NCBI GenBank assembly: GCA_045602025.1
Contig: JAZSAT010000038.1
Location: forward strand, 62,001-126,000
Reading direction: 5' to 3'
From: RGIG5579 sp045602025
GTDB lineage: Bacteria; Bacillota; Clostridia; Oscillospirales; SIG627
DNA length: 64,000 nucleotides
The notes beneath the pieces were generated by a model. That model was not told the origin of the DNA. It was given only the letters and a program-made list of their open reading frames with translations, and ran no database searches. Shown here piece by piece: positions 1 through 9,354 of the stretch. The position numbers and the translations under genes are program-made. How positions within the stretch are numbered: position 1 is the stretch's first letter; each line of letters opens with the position of its first letter.

Positions 1-330
1 AATATTGTCGCCAAGTACCATTGCGCCGGCACCGCCCTCCAAGAATTCTTCGCCCAAAAGGAAGGCCTGTGCAAGACCGTCGGGAGAAGGCTGAACCTTG
101 TAGGAAAGGCTGATACCAAACTGACTGCCGTCGCCCAAAAGATCCTGAAAACGGGGCGTATCGGTAGGCGTGGAAATGATCAGAATGTCCTTGATCCCCG
201 CAAGCATCAGGGTAGACAGAGGATAATAGATCATGGGCTTATCATAAACGGGAAGCAACTGTTTTGACGTAACCATCGTCAAAGGATAAAGTCTGGTACC
301 GGCACCGCCGGCAAGAATAATACCTTTCAT
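1..330 (-). CDS. rfbA: Glucose-1-phosphate thymidylyltransferase (RmlA/RfbA), C-terminus beyond the window
   Basis: Converts glucose-1-phosphate plus dTTP to dTDP-glucose, the first step towards dTDP-deoxysugars such as dTDP-rhamnose. The 110 visible residues begin MKGIILAGGAGTRLYPLT, which holds the nucleotide-binding G-x-G-T-R signature, followed by KQLLPVYDKPMIYYPL, typical of the family. The start is ATG at 330; its AGGTGA ribosome-binding site overlaps the TGA of the upstream epimerase gene, so the two are translationally close. It is the last visible gene of the polysaccharide operon, and the C-terminal two thirds lie left of position 1. Family identity is secure. Confidence 0.95.
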   Translation of the reverse strand, partial: MKGIILAGGAGTRLYPLTMVTSKQLLPVYDKPMIYYPLSTLMLAGIKDILIISTPTDTPRFQDLLGDGSQFGISLSYKVQPSPDGLAQAFLLGEEFLEGGAGAMVLGDNI

Positions 331-334
331 TTTG

Positions 335-1165
335 TCACCTCATATTTTCTAAAATCTGTTTGATTTTTGTATCATCTGCCCAAACCGCCTTGGAATCATA
401 GGGGCGATCGGGAAATTTACCGTAGCCAAGCTTGATCGCGTATCCGTTTTCTTTAATAAATCTTTCCACTCTGTCGCAAAGCTTTTCGGGTTTACCGGAG
501 CAAATATTGATAATACCGTTTATCTCGTCCTGCATGGCAGTGCAAGCAACCTGCAGGCAGAAATCATCGTAATCCACAAAGTCATACTGATTCTGGCCTG
601 TGGTAAAAGGAAATTCCGCTTTTCCTTCCGCCTCGGCGGAGGTGATCTTGGAAAAAATGGAATTGCCGAATTTGGAATTTCCAACAATGTAATAGCCTCT
701 CAGCCACTGGAAGGTGATGTTCTTCTCAATGCAAAGCTGTTTGGTAAGCTTTCTCAAGGCATCCTTTGCAATACCGTAAAGGTTCTGAGGATGACAGGGG
801 GTATCTTCCTTGATGCAGCCTTCAAAAAAGCCGATCTCGTGCATGGTGCCCATTACCGCAAGTCTCTTTACACCCTTTTCTGCCATTTGGCAAAGGAATG
901 CGTAATGCGCGGGAAGATCCTCAACATGACTTTTTGCGTTATGTACAAATCCGTCTCTCCAGGCAAGGTGAAGCACCGCATCGGGCTTGTCAAAATAGCT
1001 GTAAGGGTCTTCAACCGAAAAAAGATTACAAGCAAATGCCTTTGCTCTTTTGTCAATGTGATCCACGGCAAAATCCGCTGCAAAAACCTGAGCACCTTTG
1101 TCACAAAGAGCTTTTACCACGCCTTGGCCAAGATAGCCGTTTGCGCCTGTCACAAGAATTTTCAT
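335..1165 (-). CDS. NAD-dependent sugar epimerase/dehydratase
   Basis: A short-chain dehydrogenase/reductase acting on nucleotide sugars (276 aa). It opens with a Rossmann motif, TGANGYLGQG (residues 6-15). A Y-x3-K active-site pair is visible at YGIAK (about residue 130). It has no signal peptide, so it is cytoplasmic. It lies 4 bp upstream of rfbA and downstream of the flippase gene, so it probably makes or modifies a dTDP-linked sugar for this polysaccharide, for example as a 4-ketoreductase or 4-epimerase. The exact substrate cannot be read from sequence. Confidence 0.8.
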   Translation of the reverse strand: MKILVTGANGYLGQGVVKALCDKGAQVFAADFAVDHIDKRAKAFACNLFSVEDPYSYFDKPDAVLHLAWRDGFVHNAKSHVEDLPAHYAFLCQMAEKGVKRLAVMGTMHEIGFFEGCIKEDTPCHPQNLYGIAKDALRKLTKQLCIEKNITFQWLRGYYIVGNSKFGNSIFSKITSAEAEGKAEFPFTTGQNQYDFVDYDDFCLQVACTAMQDEINGIINICSGKPEKLCDRVERFIKENGYAIKLGYGKFPDRPYDSKAVWADDTKIKQILENMR

Positions 1166-1187
1166 TGTCGAAATTTCCTTTCTGAAA

Positions 1188-2714
1188 TTACTTTTTCTTT
1201 ACTTTTTTCAGCAATAGATTCTTTGCGTAGCCGAAAAGTGCCACAAACTCTTTTCTTTCAAAAAGAAGCACATATACAAGAAGGATAAGAACGGTTCCCA
1301 CACCGCAAACGACTGCCTGCAGGATCCAGGAAACCCAGCTTCCGGAATAGCCATTTCCGTAAACCAAGGTGGAAAGGAGAACAGATGCGGCAACCATCAT
1401 AACGACCACCGCCATACGCCTTAAGAAGGAGCCGATCTTCAGCCAAGCCACTTTCTTCTTCGCAACGATCATGCGGTAAATAAGAGAAGAAACATAGTAG
1501 AATACAGGTCCTGCCATAACAAGAGGCCAATAAACAGATCCCAAAAAAACTGCTAAGATCACGGAAATGACCGCCGAGATGATAGCCTGAAGATATGTCT
1601 CCTTGAAAAGACCGTGTACATTGGTAAGGGTATAGGTAGGCATATACATGCAGTAGAAAACATCGTACGCCACAATCAGTACTGCAAGAATGGGGTAAAG
1701 GTAATTCACATCAAGCCCATTCCCGTCGGTATAAAGGAAAATAAAGGGCATAAAGAGGAAGGAAGCACAGCTGCAAAGAACCGATGCCAAAACAAAGAAG
1801 GCAAATTCCATCAGGTTGTAAACGGACTTTACTCTTTCTTCCTTTTCAGATACCACAAGATTTCCGAAGATCTCGGAAATAGAAAGCTGTACCGTTCTCA
1901 CGACCATTTTGATCATATTCTGCACCAGGTTATATACCGCATAAACACTGGCAGAGGAAAGACCGGCAATGGAGGTGATCATCACACTGGGCATCGCATC
2001 CACCCCTTGGGTGGCGATCTGGTTGCATAAAAGATACCCTTTGTTCTGGATCTTAAAGCTGTTATCCTTTTCCACAGGTACAAGAAGGGGCTTAAACTCC
2101 TTGCGGTAAATGGCATAAAGGATCAGGATCTTCAGAACGGTTCCCAAAAGGGTCGCCACATACATCCAAACAAAGTGAAGCTTTAAGAAGATAATGCCAA
2201 AGATCATGGCATAGTAAAAAAGTCTTTCCGCAATACCCGCCGCAGATATGACAAATCTCTTTTGGTGGGAAGAAAACAAAATATCAAACCAGGATGTGAA
2301 GAAGAAGTAGAAGGAGCCGTTCAGTCCCAGAAGAATAAAGGCAAAGGCCTTTTCCCAAAGGGCAATTTCCGATTCTACACCCGCACTCATAAAGGGAGTG
2401 ATCACAAAAACAAGGAGCAAAAAGATCAGACCGATCTTTCTGAAATACCTTTTCGAGGAATCGATCACACGGCTGACCTGCAGGTAGTCCTTATCAGCCA
2501 CAGGCTTATACATCTGGAAAATGGACGCGCCTACCGCTCCCGCCTGCAACAGGTTCAGAATCGACAAAACATGGGTCACGGTAGAAGTAAGTCCGTTTAC
2601 CTCCGAACCGTAGGTTTCAATGATCAGCCTCGGCACCACAAGGCCGAAGAGGATCAGCATCACCTCATAAAGAAGCGACATGATCACATTTTTTAATGCA
2701 CTAAGAGAACGCAT
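1188..2714 (-). CDS. Polysaccharide flippase (Wzx-like, MATE/MVF superfamily)
   Basis: A 508-residue integral membrane protein with roughly 12-14 hydrophobic segments, the size and layout of O-antigen/capsule repeat-unit flippases. The N-terminus (MRSLSALKNVIMSLLYEVML, then VVPRLIIETYGSEVNGL) matches the first helix and loop of the family. It would move undecaprenyl-linked repeat units across the membrane. ATG at 2714 is preceded by GAGGT. It directly follows the polymerase gene and precedes the epimerase gene, a classic Wzx/Wzy arrangement. The C-terminus is lysine-rich (KKVKKK), as expected for a cytoplasmic end. Confidence 0.85.
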   Translation of the reverse strand: MRSLSALKNVIMSLLYEVMLILFGLVVPRLIIETYGSEVNGLTSTVTHVLSILNLLQAGAVGASIFQMYKPVADKDYLQVSRVIDSSKRYFRKIGLIFLLLVFVITPFMSAGVESEIALWEKAFAFILLGLNGSFYFFFTSWFDILFSSHQKRFVISAAGIAERLFYYAMIFGIIFLKLHFVWMYVATLLGTVLKILILYAIYRKEFKPLLVPVEKDNSFKIQNKGYLLCNQIATQGVDAMPSVMITSIAGLSSASVYAVYNLVQNMIKMVVRTVQLSISEIFGNLVVSEKEERVKSVYNLMEFAFFVLASVLCSCASFLFMPFIFLYTDGNGLDVNYLYPILAVLIVAYDVFYCMYMPTYTLTNVHGLFKETYLQAIISAVISVILAVFLGSVYWPLVMAGPVFYYVSSLIYRMIVAKKKVAWLKIGSFLRRMAVVVMMVAASVLLSTLVYGNGYSGSWVSWILQAVVCGVGTVLILLVYVLLFERKEFVALFGYAKNLLLKKVKKK

Positions 2715-2728
2715 AAATTACCTCAAAA

Positions 2729-4051
2729 TCATTCCTTTTCCGTTTCTTTTTCTTCCTCTTGCAGGGCAAGGTTGGAAGCACCGCCTAAAAGCACACAAAG
2801 ATAGAAAAATTTGCATACGGCATACCGCTGATAAATGGAAAGGAGAAATACAATAAGAAGCACCAGAATATACCGCTTCTTGATTCCCTTGACCCCTTTA
2901 TACTTGATCAGGGTCACAAAAATAAAGGTAAGACCCATGATCACCAGTGCAAGAACACCGTAGTTATAAATAAACTCCTTGATGGAGTGCGTTTTCTGCC
3001 AAATGGTTCTGTTGGTGCCGGGCACCTTTCGGTTGTCCTCGCCGTAACCGAAGAGCACATTTTTCGTACCGCTTTCTGCCCAGTTTTCATAAGCGGCAAC
3101 CGCATATTCTTCCGTCATTCGGTTATCACCGGCAAGACCGTCTTCGGTAATGACAAGTCTTTCCTGCACCTCAGCCAAGGGAGAAGAAGCAGGCAAAGGA
3201 AGCGCTAAAAATACAAAGTACCCAACCACCGTAAGACCAACGGCCACCATACCGGAAATAAGACCTCTTTTGGTATTGGATGCCATGACCTTCTTTAACA
3301 AAAGGCCTAAGATCAACAGCACATAAAATGCTACAGAGAAGGTGAAAATACAGGCTATGAGGATCACTGCATTTTCCCACTTTTTCAGATTGAATTTATC
3401 CCCTAAAAGATACAGAGCACCAAGGGTTCCTACAAAGCCGGGCTCTCGGAAAAGACCGCAAAGACGGGGGAGCTCGCCGCTTGCATTCTCAAGCATGACC
3501 GCAAGGCCCATATAAAGGCGATAGGCTTGTCCCGCTTCCAGTTTTCCCATATCCGCGTCCAAGTGAACGGACGGAACCGGAAAGCCTACAAGAGACAACA
3601 CGAAAATAATGATCGCAGGAATGAGTGTTATCGCAAAGATCTTTTTACTGTAAATATACACCTTTTGCAAAGAGATGTGATCCTGCAGGGAAAAAAACAT
3701 CAAGCCAACATGGATCAAGATCATTGCCACATTAAAGGGCTGCGCCGTATGGGTCACAATACCGGAAAAGAACATCTGATACAGGATCAATACCACAAAC
3801 CCTACCGAAGCTACCACAAGAGAAAGGGGTACCTTTTTATCCTCCCGCAGATCAGGAATTCCTCCCACGGTAAAACGCTTTGTGACAGTTAAGAACACCA
3901 TTTCCAGCGTCGTTACAAGGATCATACCGGTATAAAGTGTATAACCAAGGGAAGAGATATGCGACCAGGTAAAATAGGGCTGCATATCAAGAAACACAAG
4001 GAGGATCATCAAAAAGCTTGTGATCCTTGCACCGGTCAATTTTACATTCAT
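2729..4051 (-). CDS. O-antigen/capsule polymerase-like membrane protein (Wzy-like)
   Basis: A 440-residue protein with about ten membrane segments and one large extracytoplasmic loop between residues about 280 and 350 (from LPLPASSPLAEVQERL to about GTNRTIWQKTHS). This is the layout of Wzy polymerases, which join repeat units at the outer membrane face. Wzy proteins share little sequence, so the call rests on topology, length and position beside the flippase gene. The H-S pair within KTHSIKEF fits the short H-[NS] motif often seen in the large Wzy loop. ATG at 4051 follows TTTGAGGT. Confidence 0.7.
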   Translation of the reverse strand: MNVKLTGARITSFLMILLVFLDMQPYFTWSHISSLGYTLYTGMILVTTLEMVFLTVTKRFTVGGIPDLREDKKVPLSLVVASVGFVVLILYQMFFSGIVTHTAQPFNVAMILIHVGLMFFSLQDHISLQKVYIYSKKIFAITLIPAIIIFVLSLVGFPVPSVHLDADMGKLEAGQAYRLYMGLAVMLENASGELPRLCGLFREPGFVGTLGALYLLGDKFNLKKWENAVILIACIFTFSVAFYVLLILGLLLKKVMASNTKRGLISGMVAVGLTVVGYFVFLALPLPASSPLAEVQERLVITEDGLAGDNRMTEEYAVAAYENWAESGTKNVLFGYGEDNRKVPGTNRTIWQKTHSIKEFIYNYGVLALVIMGLTFIFVTLIKYKGVKGIKKRYILVLLIVFLLSIYQRYAVCKFFYLCVLLGGASNLALQEEEKETEKE

Positions 4052-4082
4052 AAAAATACCTCAAATCCAAACAGAGGGAAAA

Positions 4083-5075
4083 TTAAATTCTCTCGTCAAT
4101 ATACTCCAGCATCTTAATGGGAGAAAGTTTTTCCTTCCAGCCGTAGTCTGCCTCGATGGGCTCTCGCAGTACAAAATCCGCATCCAGATCCTCTGCCTTT
4201 TCAAACACAGAGATACGGTCGGGATGGAAAAAGGGAGCGTCACAGATCTCGGGATTGTTTGTAATCAACTTTTTATCGTACATGATCACTTCACAAAAGC
4301 GAAGGGTATAGCCTCTGCCGCCGCCCTGCATAATTTCAAGAAGACACTTTGTCTTTTTGATATGCTTTAAGTTTTCCACATAAGGAATCTGCGTGCCGTA
4401 GGTGATCTCATCTGCATATTTTTGATCCTCGGGCTTTACTCCGGTAAGATAAAAATCGCATTTCAGTCCCGCATCGCGAAACTTCTCAAAAGCAGTTAAG
4501 ATCTCAGGCAACCTGTCTTTTGCTTTTCCTACAAAATATACATCACTCTCGGGAATGCTGTCATCCTCCGGCACATCATAAGGAGAATACACCAGGGGAT
4601 AATAATGCATGCCGTACTCTTTTGCCTCTGCATGGTCAAAAGAAAGAGCAATATCTACATCATTTAAAAGAGCCTTGATTCCACCGGGGTACATATATTG
4701 GGGATAATCCCGAAACAGCACCGAAATCAGATCCTGAAAAACAACCGCGATCTTGCAATCGGGATATTTTTTTCTAAGATATGGAATAATTCCATTCTGA
4801 AGCCATCTGGACCAGGGATAAAAAACAAAGCACAAGGGCTTCTTTTCCGGGAAAGTGCCACGGAACATCATTCTGTTCCACACGCCTTGTCCGGGAAGTT
4901 TAAAAAAACGATTGGTTTTAGGAGAAGTATGAAGCTGATACAGCTTTGTCAAAATCTTGCTGTCGGAATCAATTCTGGTGCAAATATATTTCGCCCAATC
5001 CACCTTTTTCAAATCGCTGAAAGGGATCCGCATAAAATCCGCGTTGTTTCCAAAATAAACGTAATTATACTTCAC
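4083..5075 (-). CDS. Putative glycosyltransferase of the capsule cluster
   Basis: A soluble 330-residue protein without a signal peptide. The middle has a GT-B-like run of alternating strands and helices (CFVFYPWSRWLQNG, KIAVVFQDLI, VDIALSFDHAEA, VYFVGKAKDRLPEIL). A glycine-rich stretch (IMQGGGRGYTLRFCEV) sits where family 1/4 enzymes bind the nucleotide sugar. I do not recognise a named family, and the role is inferred from fold impression and context. The start is GTG at 5075, chosen because GAGGAAAAAA lies directly before it and overlaps the end of the acyltransferase gene upstream. Confidence 0.6.
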   Translation of the reverse strand: MKYNYVYFGNNADFMRIPFSDLKKVDWAKYICTRIDSDSKILTKLYQLHTSPKTNRFFKLPGQGVWNRMMFRGTFPEKKPLCFVFYPWSRWLQNGIIPYLRKKYPDCKIAVVFQDLISVLFRDYPQYMYPGGIKALLNDVDIALSFDHAEAKEYGMHYYPLVYSPYDVPEDDSIPESDVYFVGKAKDRLPEILTAFEKFRDAGLKCDFYLTGVKPEDQKYADEITYGTQIPYVENLKHIKKTKCLLEIMQGGGRGYTLRFCEVIMYDKKLITNNPEICDAPFFHPDRISVFEKAEDLDADFVLREPIEADYGWKEKLSPIKMLEYIDERI

Positions 5076-5087
5076 TTTTTTCCTCTT

Positions 5088-5645
5088 TCATTTCTCTTTT
5101 GCTGTCATTTTCAAGACTTCGTCTTTTTTATTCGTCAGATAATTATGTAAGTCAAATTCGGGCATTCCTGCCATAAATTTTTCTTCCCATTCCTCTACCG
5201 AGCAAATTCTCTTTGCCGGAACACCGGCATATACACCGCCGGAAGGAAGATCTTTATTGACAACCGTACAAGCTCCTACGATAACATTGTCACCAATGGT
5301 AACGCCGCGCAAGATCGTGCAGCGAGTGCCAATGTATACATTGTTTCCTACGGTAATCCTGCCATAGCCAAAGGTATATTTATATTTTTCCGGATCTTTT
5401 CCCTTCAGAACCCAGTGAGCCCCTTCATGAGTAATAAACTGTGTGCCCGCACCGGCAAGCATTACATGATCTCCCAAGGTCACAAGGTAAGGTTCTGAAC
5501 CGAAAGAGGGTCTTCCCAAAAGCTGACACTTTTTGCCGATTTTGACCCCTAATTTCTTCGCATATTTTTCATAAGAAACATAGGAGATCAACAAAAGATA
5601 AATTTTTTTGAAAATCCCGAAGAACTTCTTTATTTTTTTCTTCAT
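5088..5645 (-). CDS. Left-handed beta-helix (hexapeptide) acyltransferase
   Basis: A 185-residue acetyltransferase-type protein. Its second half consists of hexapeptide repeats (GRITVGNNVYIGTRCTILRG, VTIGDNVIVGACTVVNKDLP) ending in YAGVPAKRI, the usual end of maltose/galactoside acetyltransferase-like enzymes. It probably O-acetylates a sugar of the capsule repeat unit. I use ATG at 5645 rather than the upstream in-frame TTG (5663) or ATG (5660), because GGAG lies 6 nt before it. It sits 25 bp downstream of a family 4 glycosyltransferase gene. It has no membrane anchor but a basic N-terminus (MKKKIKKFF), which may favour membrane contact. Confidence 0.85.
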   Translation of the reverse strand: MKKKIKKFFGIFKKIYLLLISYVSYEKYAKKLGVKIGKKCQLLGRPSFGSEPYLVTLGDHVMLAGAGTQFITHEGAHWVLKGKDPEKYKYTFGYGRITVGNNVYIGTRCTILRGVTIGDNVIVGACTVVNKDLPSGGVYAGVPAKRICSVEEWEEKFMAGMPEFDLHNYLTNKKDEVLKMTAKEK

Positions 5646-5670
5646 ATTCGGCTCCTTCATCAAAAATGCT

Positions 5671-6741
5671 CTATTTCTTAATTATAAATGCTTCCCACTC
5701 CCCATAAATCTTTTCGGGAGCAAGGTCGTTTTGCAATTTTCTTGCATTTTTGGAAATTTTATCGGCAAATTCTGCATCGGAAAGGATCTTTCTCATAGCC
5801 TCCGCCATTCTTTCTTCATCCTTTTGGGGAACAAGAAGACCGTTTTCTCCGTCCTTTATGAGAAATCTGGCTCCGCCCCCACCGCAATCGGTGGAAACAG
5901 AAGGTACGCCGCTTGCCATTGCCTCCATCAGGGCATTGGGCATTCCTTCAAAATCGGAGGAAAGCACAAACATCCCTGCCTTTTCAAGCACCTCGGGCAT
6001 ATTAGGAACATATCCGGGAAACTCTACCCGGTCTCCAACCCCTTTTTCCTTGGCCAGGTTCTGCAAGGATTCCAAAAGAGTACCCTTACCGTAAATACAT
6101 AGCTTGTATTCGGGAAATTCCTTTGCGATCTTCGCAAAAGAGGAAATCAGCAAGGAGAAATTCTTCTGTCCGTTCAATCTTCCCGCACCGATGATCACCT
6201 TTTCCCTCTCGCCCTCATAAGCGGGACGGAGGAACACAGGGTTAATGGCATTGGGGATCACTTTGTTTTCTGCCTTTTTCAAAAAGGGCAGATACCAGCT
6301 TTTTGCCACCTCAGTTTGGAAAACCACCCTATCAGCGCGGCAAATAAGCTTTGACAACAAAAGCTTCATCAGTTTTGAATTTTTTTCGGGATCTCCCCGT
6401 TCAGAAACCACAATTCTTCCCTTGATGTTTTTTCTCAAAAGAAGAAGCATTACCGTAGTCAAAGGGAGAAAGACCACATAATGATCGTCAGCATTTTTCT
6501 TTACATAAGCCTTCAATCTTTTCATACAATGGAGAAGATTGTAAACGGAATTTTTTCTCTCCTTATCGTAAAGAAGAATATATCTTCCGATCTTGGGATT
6601 GGGGTCATAAAAACCTTCCGTCTCCACATTGGTAATAATCGTAACCTCGTGCCCCTTTTCGGTCAAAAAATTGGCAAGATTACAAAGAACTCTTTCTGCA
6701 CCGCCGCCGGTGAGACTTCCGATAAACATTGAAATCTTCAT
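5671..6741 (-). CDS. Family 4 glycosyltransferase
   Basis: A GT-B enzyme of the GT4 family. The N-terminal domain begins MKISMFIGSLTGGGAERV, the acceptor-side glycine motif. The C-terminal domain carries GAGRLNGQKNF and the E-x7-E block EGMPNALMEAMASGVP, which hold the donor sugar nucleotide. It would add one sugar to the lipid-linked repeat unit on the cytoplasmic side. Two starts compete. ATG at 6747 overlaps the upstream TGA (ATGA) but touches the GAGGA ribosome-binding site; ATG at 6741 leaves a normal 6-nt gap and begins with the family's usual N-terminus, so I prefer it. It is about 35% alike by eye to the other GT4 in this cluster. Confidence 0.9.
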   Translation of the reverse strand: MKISMFIGSLTGGGAERVLCNLANFLTEKGHEVTIITNVETEGFYDPNPKIGRYILLYDKERKNSVYNLLHCMKRLKAYVKKNADDHYVVFLPLTTVMLLLLRKNIKGRIVVSERGDPEKNSKLMKLLLSKLICRADRVVFQTEVAKSWYLPFLKKAENKVIPNAINPVFLRPAYEGEREKVIIGAGRLNGQKNFSLLISSFAKIAKEFPEYKLCIYGKGTLLESLQNLAKEKGVGDRVEFPGYVPNMPEVLEKAGMFVLSSDFEGMPNALMEAMASGVPSVSTDCGGGGARFLIKDGENGLLVPQKDEERMAEAMRKILSDAEFADKISKNARKLQNDLAPEKIYGEWEAFIIKK

Positions 6742-6743
6742 TT

Positions 6744-7328
6744 TCATTCCTCTTCGGATTTCTTTTTGTTCCAAGTACCTGATCCATTGTCACTGATCTT
6801 TTTGGCGGGCACTCCCGCAATGGCAATATTATCCTCCTCAAAGGACTTTGTCACTACTGCATTGGCTCCAACAGCAATGCCGTTTCCTAAAGTAACGGAA
6901 CCAACCACTACCGCGCCCACTCCGATCACATTTCTGCTTCCGATTACAGGTGTTCCCGTATCTCTTCCACCGGAAACAATTGACACATTTACATGAATAG
7001 AACAGTCTTCACCAAGATCTCCGTTTGTAAGAATAGATCCAAGATGCATGATCTTAAGACCCCTGCCGCAGCTGTTCAATTTCACCTTCATTCCGTAACG
7101 AAACTGAAGTCGGTGCAGCAAAATGCGGCTGATCAAATAGCGGATCTTGTGGTGAGTGTTGCTGTGATACTCCGTCGTGCGAAGTCTTTTCTGATACTTC
7201 CAGATAGCATCCTGTTCCGTCAAAAGGCCCAGGAAGTACAAAGGCGTTACTCTTTTGTATTTGCTTTTCTCATATTTCAGCCAATCCTTCAGATCGGCAC
7301 GGTTTTCAATCGTTTTATGAAGTGCCAT
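6744..7328 (-). CDS. Serine acetyltransferase-like hexapeptide protein
   Basis: A 194-residue protein with a helical N-terminal part and a C-terminal left-handed beta-helix. The segment LKIMHLGSILTNGDLGEDCS, then PVIGSRNVIGVGAVVVGSV and IAIAGVPAKKIS, resembles CysE/serine acetyltransferase C-termini. The lone position inside a capsule operon, far from cysteine genes, suggests it acetylates a sugar or amino group of the polysaccharide rather than serine (inference). It overlaps the following GT4 gene by a few bases at most, and an ATP-grasp gene lies just upstream. Confidence 0.75.
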   Translation of the reverse strand: MALHKTIENRADLKDWLKYEKSKYKRVTPLYFLGLLTEQDAIWKYQKRLRTTEYHSNTHHKIRYLISRILLHRLQFRYGMKVKLNSCGRGLKIMHLGSILTNGDLGEDCSIHVNVSIVSGGRDTGTPVIGSRNVIGVGAVVVGSVTLGNGIAVGANAVVTKSFEEDNIAIAGVPAKKISDNGSGTWNKKKSEEE

Positions 7329-7352
7329 AGGCAGCTCCTTTTTTATATTTTC

Positions 7353-8228
7353 TTACTTCTTTTCCGGAAGCTTGATCCAGCTTCCGAAGGTATAATCCCA
7401 CTCAACGGGATCAAAGGGCTTTGTTCCGCCCCAATGGAAAAAGGTCACTTCGCCAAAGTAGGTCTTGCCGTTTACCTCGTAAAAGTCAATTCTCGCCTGA
7501 GGCAGATCCTTGGAAAGAATTGCCGCAAGAGACTTCATTTCCTCAAAGTTTTCAGGCTTTTCGGGAGGAACCTTAGCGTTTGGATGGCCGTTTGTAAAGG
7601 GAAGATGGTTAAAGTTTTCATCGAAAAAGTCAAACTTTGTCTCTTCCGTTTCACTTGCTCTCTCGGATGCAATAAACATCGCCTTTACTTCCCCGCGGAA
7701 TGCGAAGAACTTATAGTCTCTCAATTCCGCTGTCTTTTCGTCTTCCATATAGGCCTCTGCAATAATGCGAGGCACAACATTTTTATAGGGCCACTCCCGG
7801 GAAACATCGTAAGGATTGCGGGAAAGGCACATCTTAAACATCTTCCTTGCCGCTTCCTTATCCAGCTTTGCCTTATCACGGCAAATGATAAGACCGCCCG
7901 AGTCGTGGGTGCATTTTAAAACGAACTGATCGGGAAGAGAATCAAAATCGATCTGATCGAAATTGTCCCAAACACCCAGCGTGGGGATAATGTATTCCTC
8001 GCCGATCTTTTCCGCAACATATTTTTTCACCTCATATTTATCTACCAATGTAGTATAAAGAGGGTTTTTGTCATACACCTTCAGCCACTGAAGCTTCTGA
8101 CTGTAGGTTTTGGGATTTTTCCAATCCATGGGATAACCCATTTTCTTCTTGAATCGGTAAGAGATCCACATTTTGGAAGGAATGAAAGCGACGATCTTTT
8201 TACCGATCTCTTTTACTGTCTGATTCAT
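7353..8228 (-). CDS. TupA-like ATP-grasp protein (first copy)
   Basis: A 291-residue protein resembling the ATP-grasp/TupA-like family found in capsule and teichuronopeptide loci. Diagnostic features are the N-terminal block PKTYSQKLQWLKVYDKNPLY followed by LVDKYEVKKYV, the strand DQFVLKCTHDSGG that contributes to the ATP site, and the metal-binding C-terminal part RIDFYEVNGKTYFGEVTF. ATP-grasp enzymes join a carboxylate to an amine, so it may attach an amino acid or similar group to a sugar (inference). ATG at 8228 follows AGAGGTG. A second, diverged copy lies one gene upstream at 9355-10254. Confidence 0.8.
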   Translation of the reverse strand: MNQTVKEIGKKIVAFIPSKMWISYRFKKKMGYPMDWKNPKTYSQKLQWLKVYDKNPLYTTLVDKYEVKKYVAEKIGEEYIIPTLGVWDNFDQIDFDSLPDQFVLKCTHDSGGLIICRDKAKLDKEAARKMFKMCLSRNPYDVSREWPYKNVVPRIIAEAYMEDEKTAELRDYKFFAFRGEVKAMFIASERASETEETKFDFFDENFNHLPFTNGHPNAKVPPEKPENFEEMKSLAAILSKDLPQARIDFYEVNGKTYFGEVTFFHWGGTKPFDPVEWDYTFGSWIKLPEKK

Positions 8229-8240
8229 TTTGCACCTCTT

Positions 8241-9332
8241 TTATGCCCGAAGGTCTAATACATCAAACCACATTTCCATCACATTTTTTTCGGAAAGGGT
8301 CTCCAAGAGCTTTCTGTTTGCAAGGCTCTTATTCTCCCACTCTTCTTTTTCGGAAAGCATCTTCTTCATTGCAGAAAGAAGGGCTTCTTCGTCACCAACA
8401 GGGATCACAATACCGTTTTCCTCTTTTACGATATCTCCTGCCACACCGGTGGAAAAATCGGTAGAGATCACGGGAAGTCCCGTTGCCATTGCTTCCGCAA
8501 GGGCATTGGGAAAGCCTTCGTAGTTGGAGCTCATTACATAAAGGGCCACATCGGAAATAAAGTACATTACATTTTTCTTCACACCCATGAGCTTCGCTCT
8601 GCCTGCAAGTCCTTTTTCCTCAATGAGAGCATTCAGCTTTTCTTCCAGAGGGCCGCCGCCGTAAATCTCGAGGGTGTAATCGGAAAATTCTTCGGGAAGG
8701 CGGGAAAAGGCACGGATCAGCATTTCAAAATTCTTCTGTCCGGAAAGTCTTCCCACACCTACAACCGTGTGTCTTCTCTCCCCTTCAAAGCGAGGAGGAA
8801 TGGCACTTGCCGCAATGGGATTTGGGATCACCACCATCTTTTTTCTGTGCTCTTCCTTGAAAAACTCCATTACCTTTTTGCTTTGGCAAACGGTAATATC
8901 TGCCTTGTGGTAAAAGTGCTTTTCAAAGAAGCGATCGCCAAAGCCACGCTCCGCAGGGTCACAGCGTTCCGACACCACAAGTCGGAATTTGCCGCCGAAC
9001 ATTTTCAGTAGAATCGCCATCATATTGGCGGATTGGAGGAAAGACAGCACCACATCGGGCTTATCCTCCCGGATCTTTCTTCTCAGGGCAAAAAAGGTCT
9101 TGATACCGCCAAGTGCCATGGAGCAAAGAAGCGTCAGTTTGTTCTTGCGGTTCACATTCTGACCGAGACCTGTGATCTTCACCCTCTCATCAAGAGCGTA
9201 AAAGCTTTCTGCATCGGTCATGGTTACGATCTGAACCTCGTTATCTGCACAAAGGTTGTTGGCAATGGTCGCCATCACGCGCTCTGCGCCGCCGTTTCCC
9301 ATTCTCGGGATGAGAAGAAGACATTTTTTCAT
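8241..9332 (-). CDS. Family 4 glycosyltransferase
   Basis: A 363-residue GT-B enzyme. It has the acceptor-side motif LLLIPRMGNGGAERVM at the N-terminus, VGVGRLSGQKNFEML in the donor domain, and the catalytic E-x7-E stretch EGFPNALAEAMATGLP near residue 280. It would transfer a sugar to the growing lipid-linked repeat unit. It sits between the two TupA-like genes, which suggests that each ATP-grasp protein works on a residue added by a neighbouring transferase (inference). ATG at 9332 follows AAAGGATAAG. Confidence 0.9.
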   Translation of the reverse strand: MKKCLLLIPRMGNGGAERVMATIANNLCADNEVQIVTMTDAESFYALDERVKITGLGQNVNRKNKLTLLCSMALGGIKTFFALRRKIREDKPDVVLSFLQSANMMAILLKMFGGKFRLVVSERCDPAERGFGDRFFEKHFYHKADITVCQSKKVMEFFKEEHRKKMVVIPNPIAASAIPPRFEGERRHTVVGVGRLSGQKNFEMLIRAFSRLPEEFSDYTLEIYGGGPLEEKLNALIEEKGLAGRAKLMGVKKNVMYFISDVALYVMSSNYEGFPNALAEAMATGLPVISTDFSTGVAGDIVKEENGIVIPVGDEEALLSAMKKMLSEKEEWENKSLANRKLLETLSEKNVMEMWFDVLDLRA

Positions 9333-9354
9333 TTTTCTTATCCTTTATGACAAA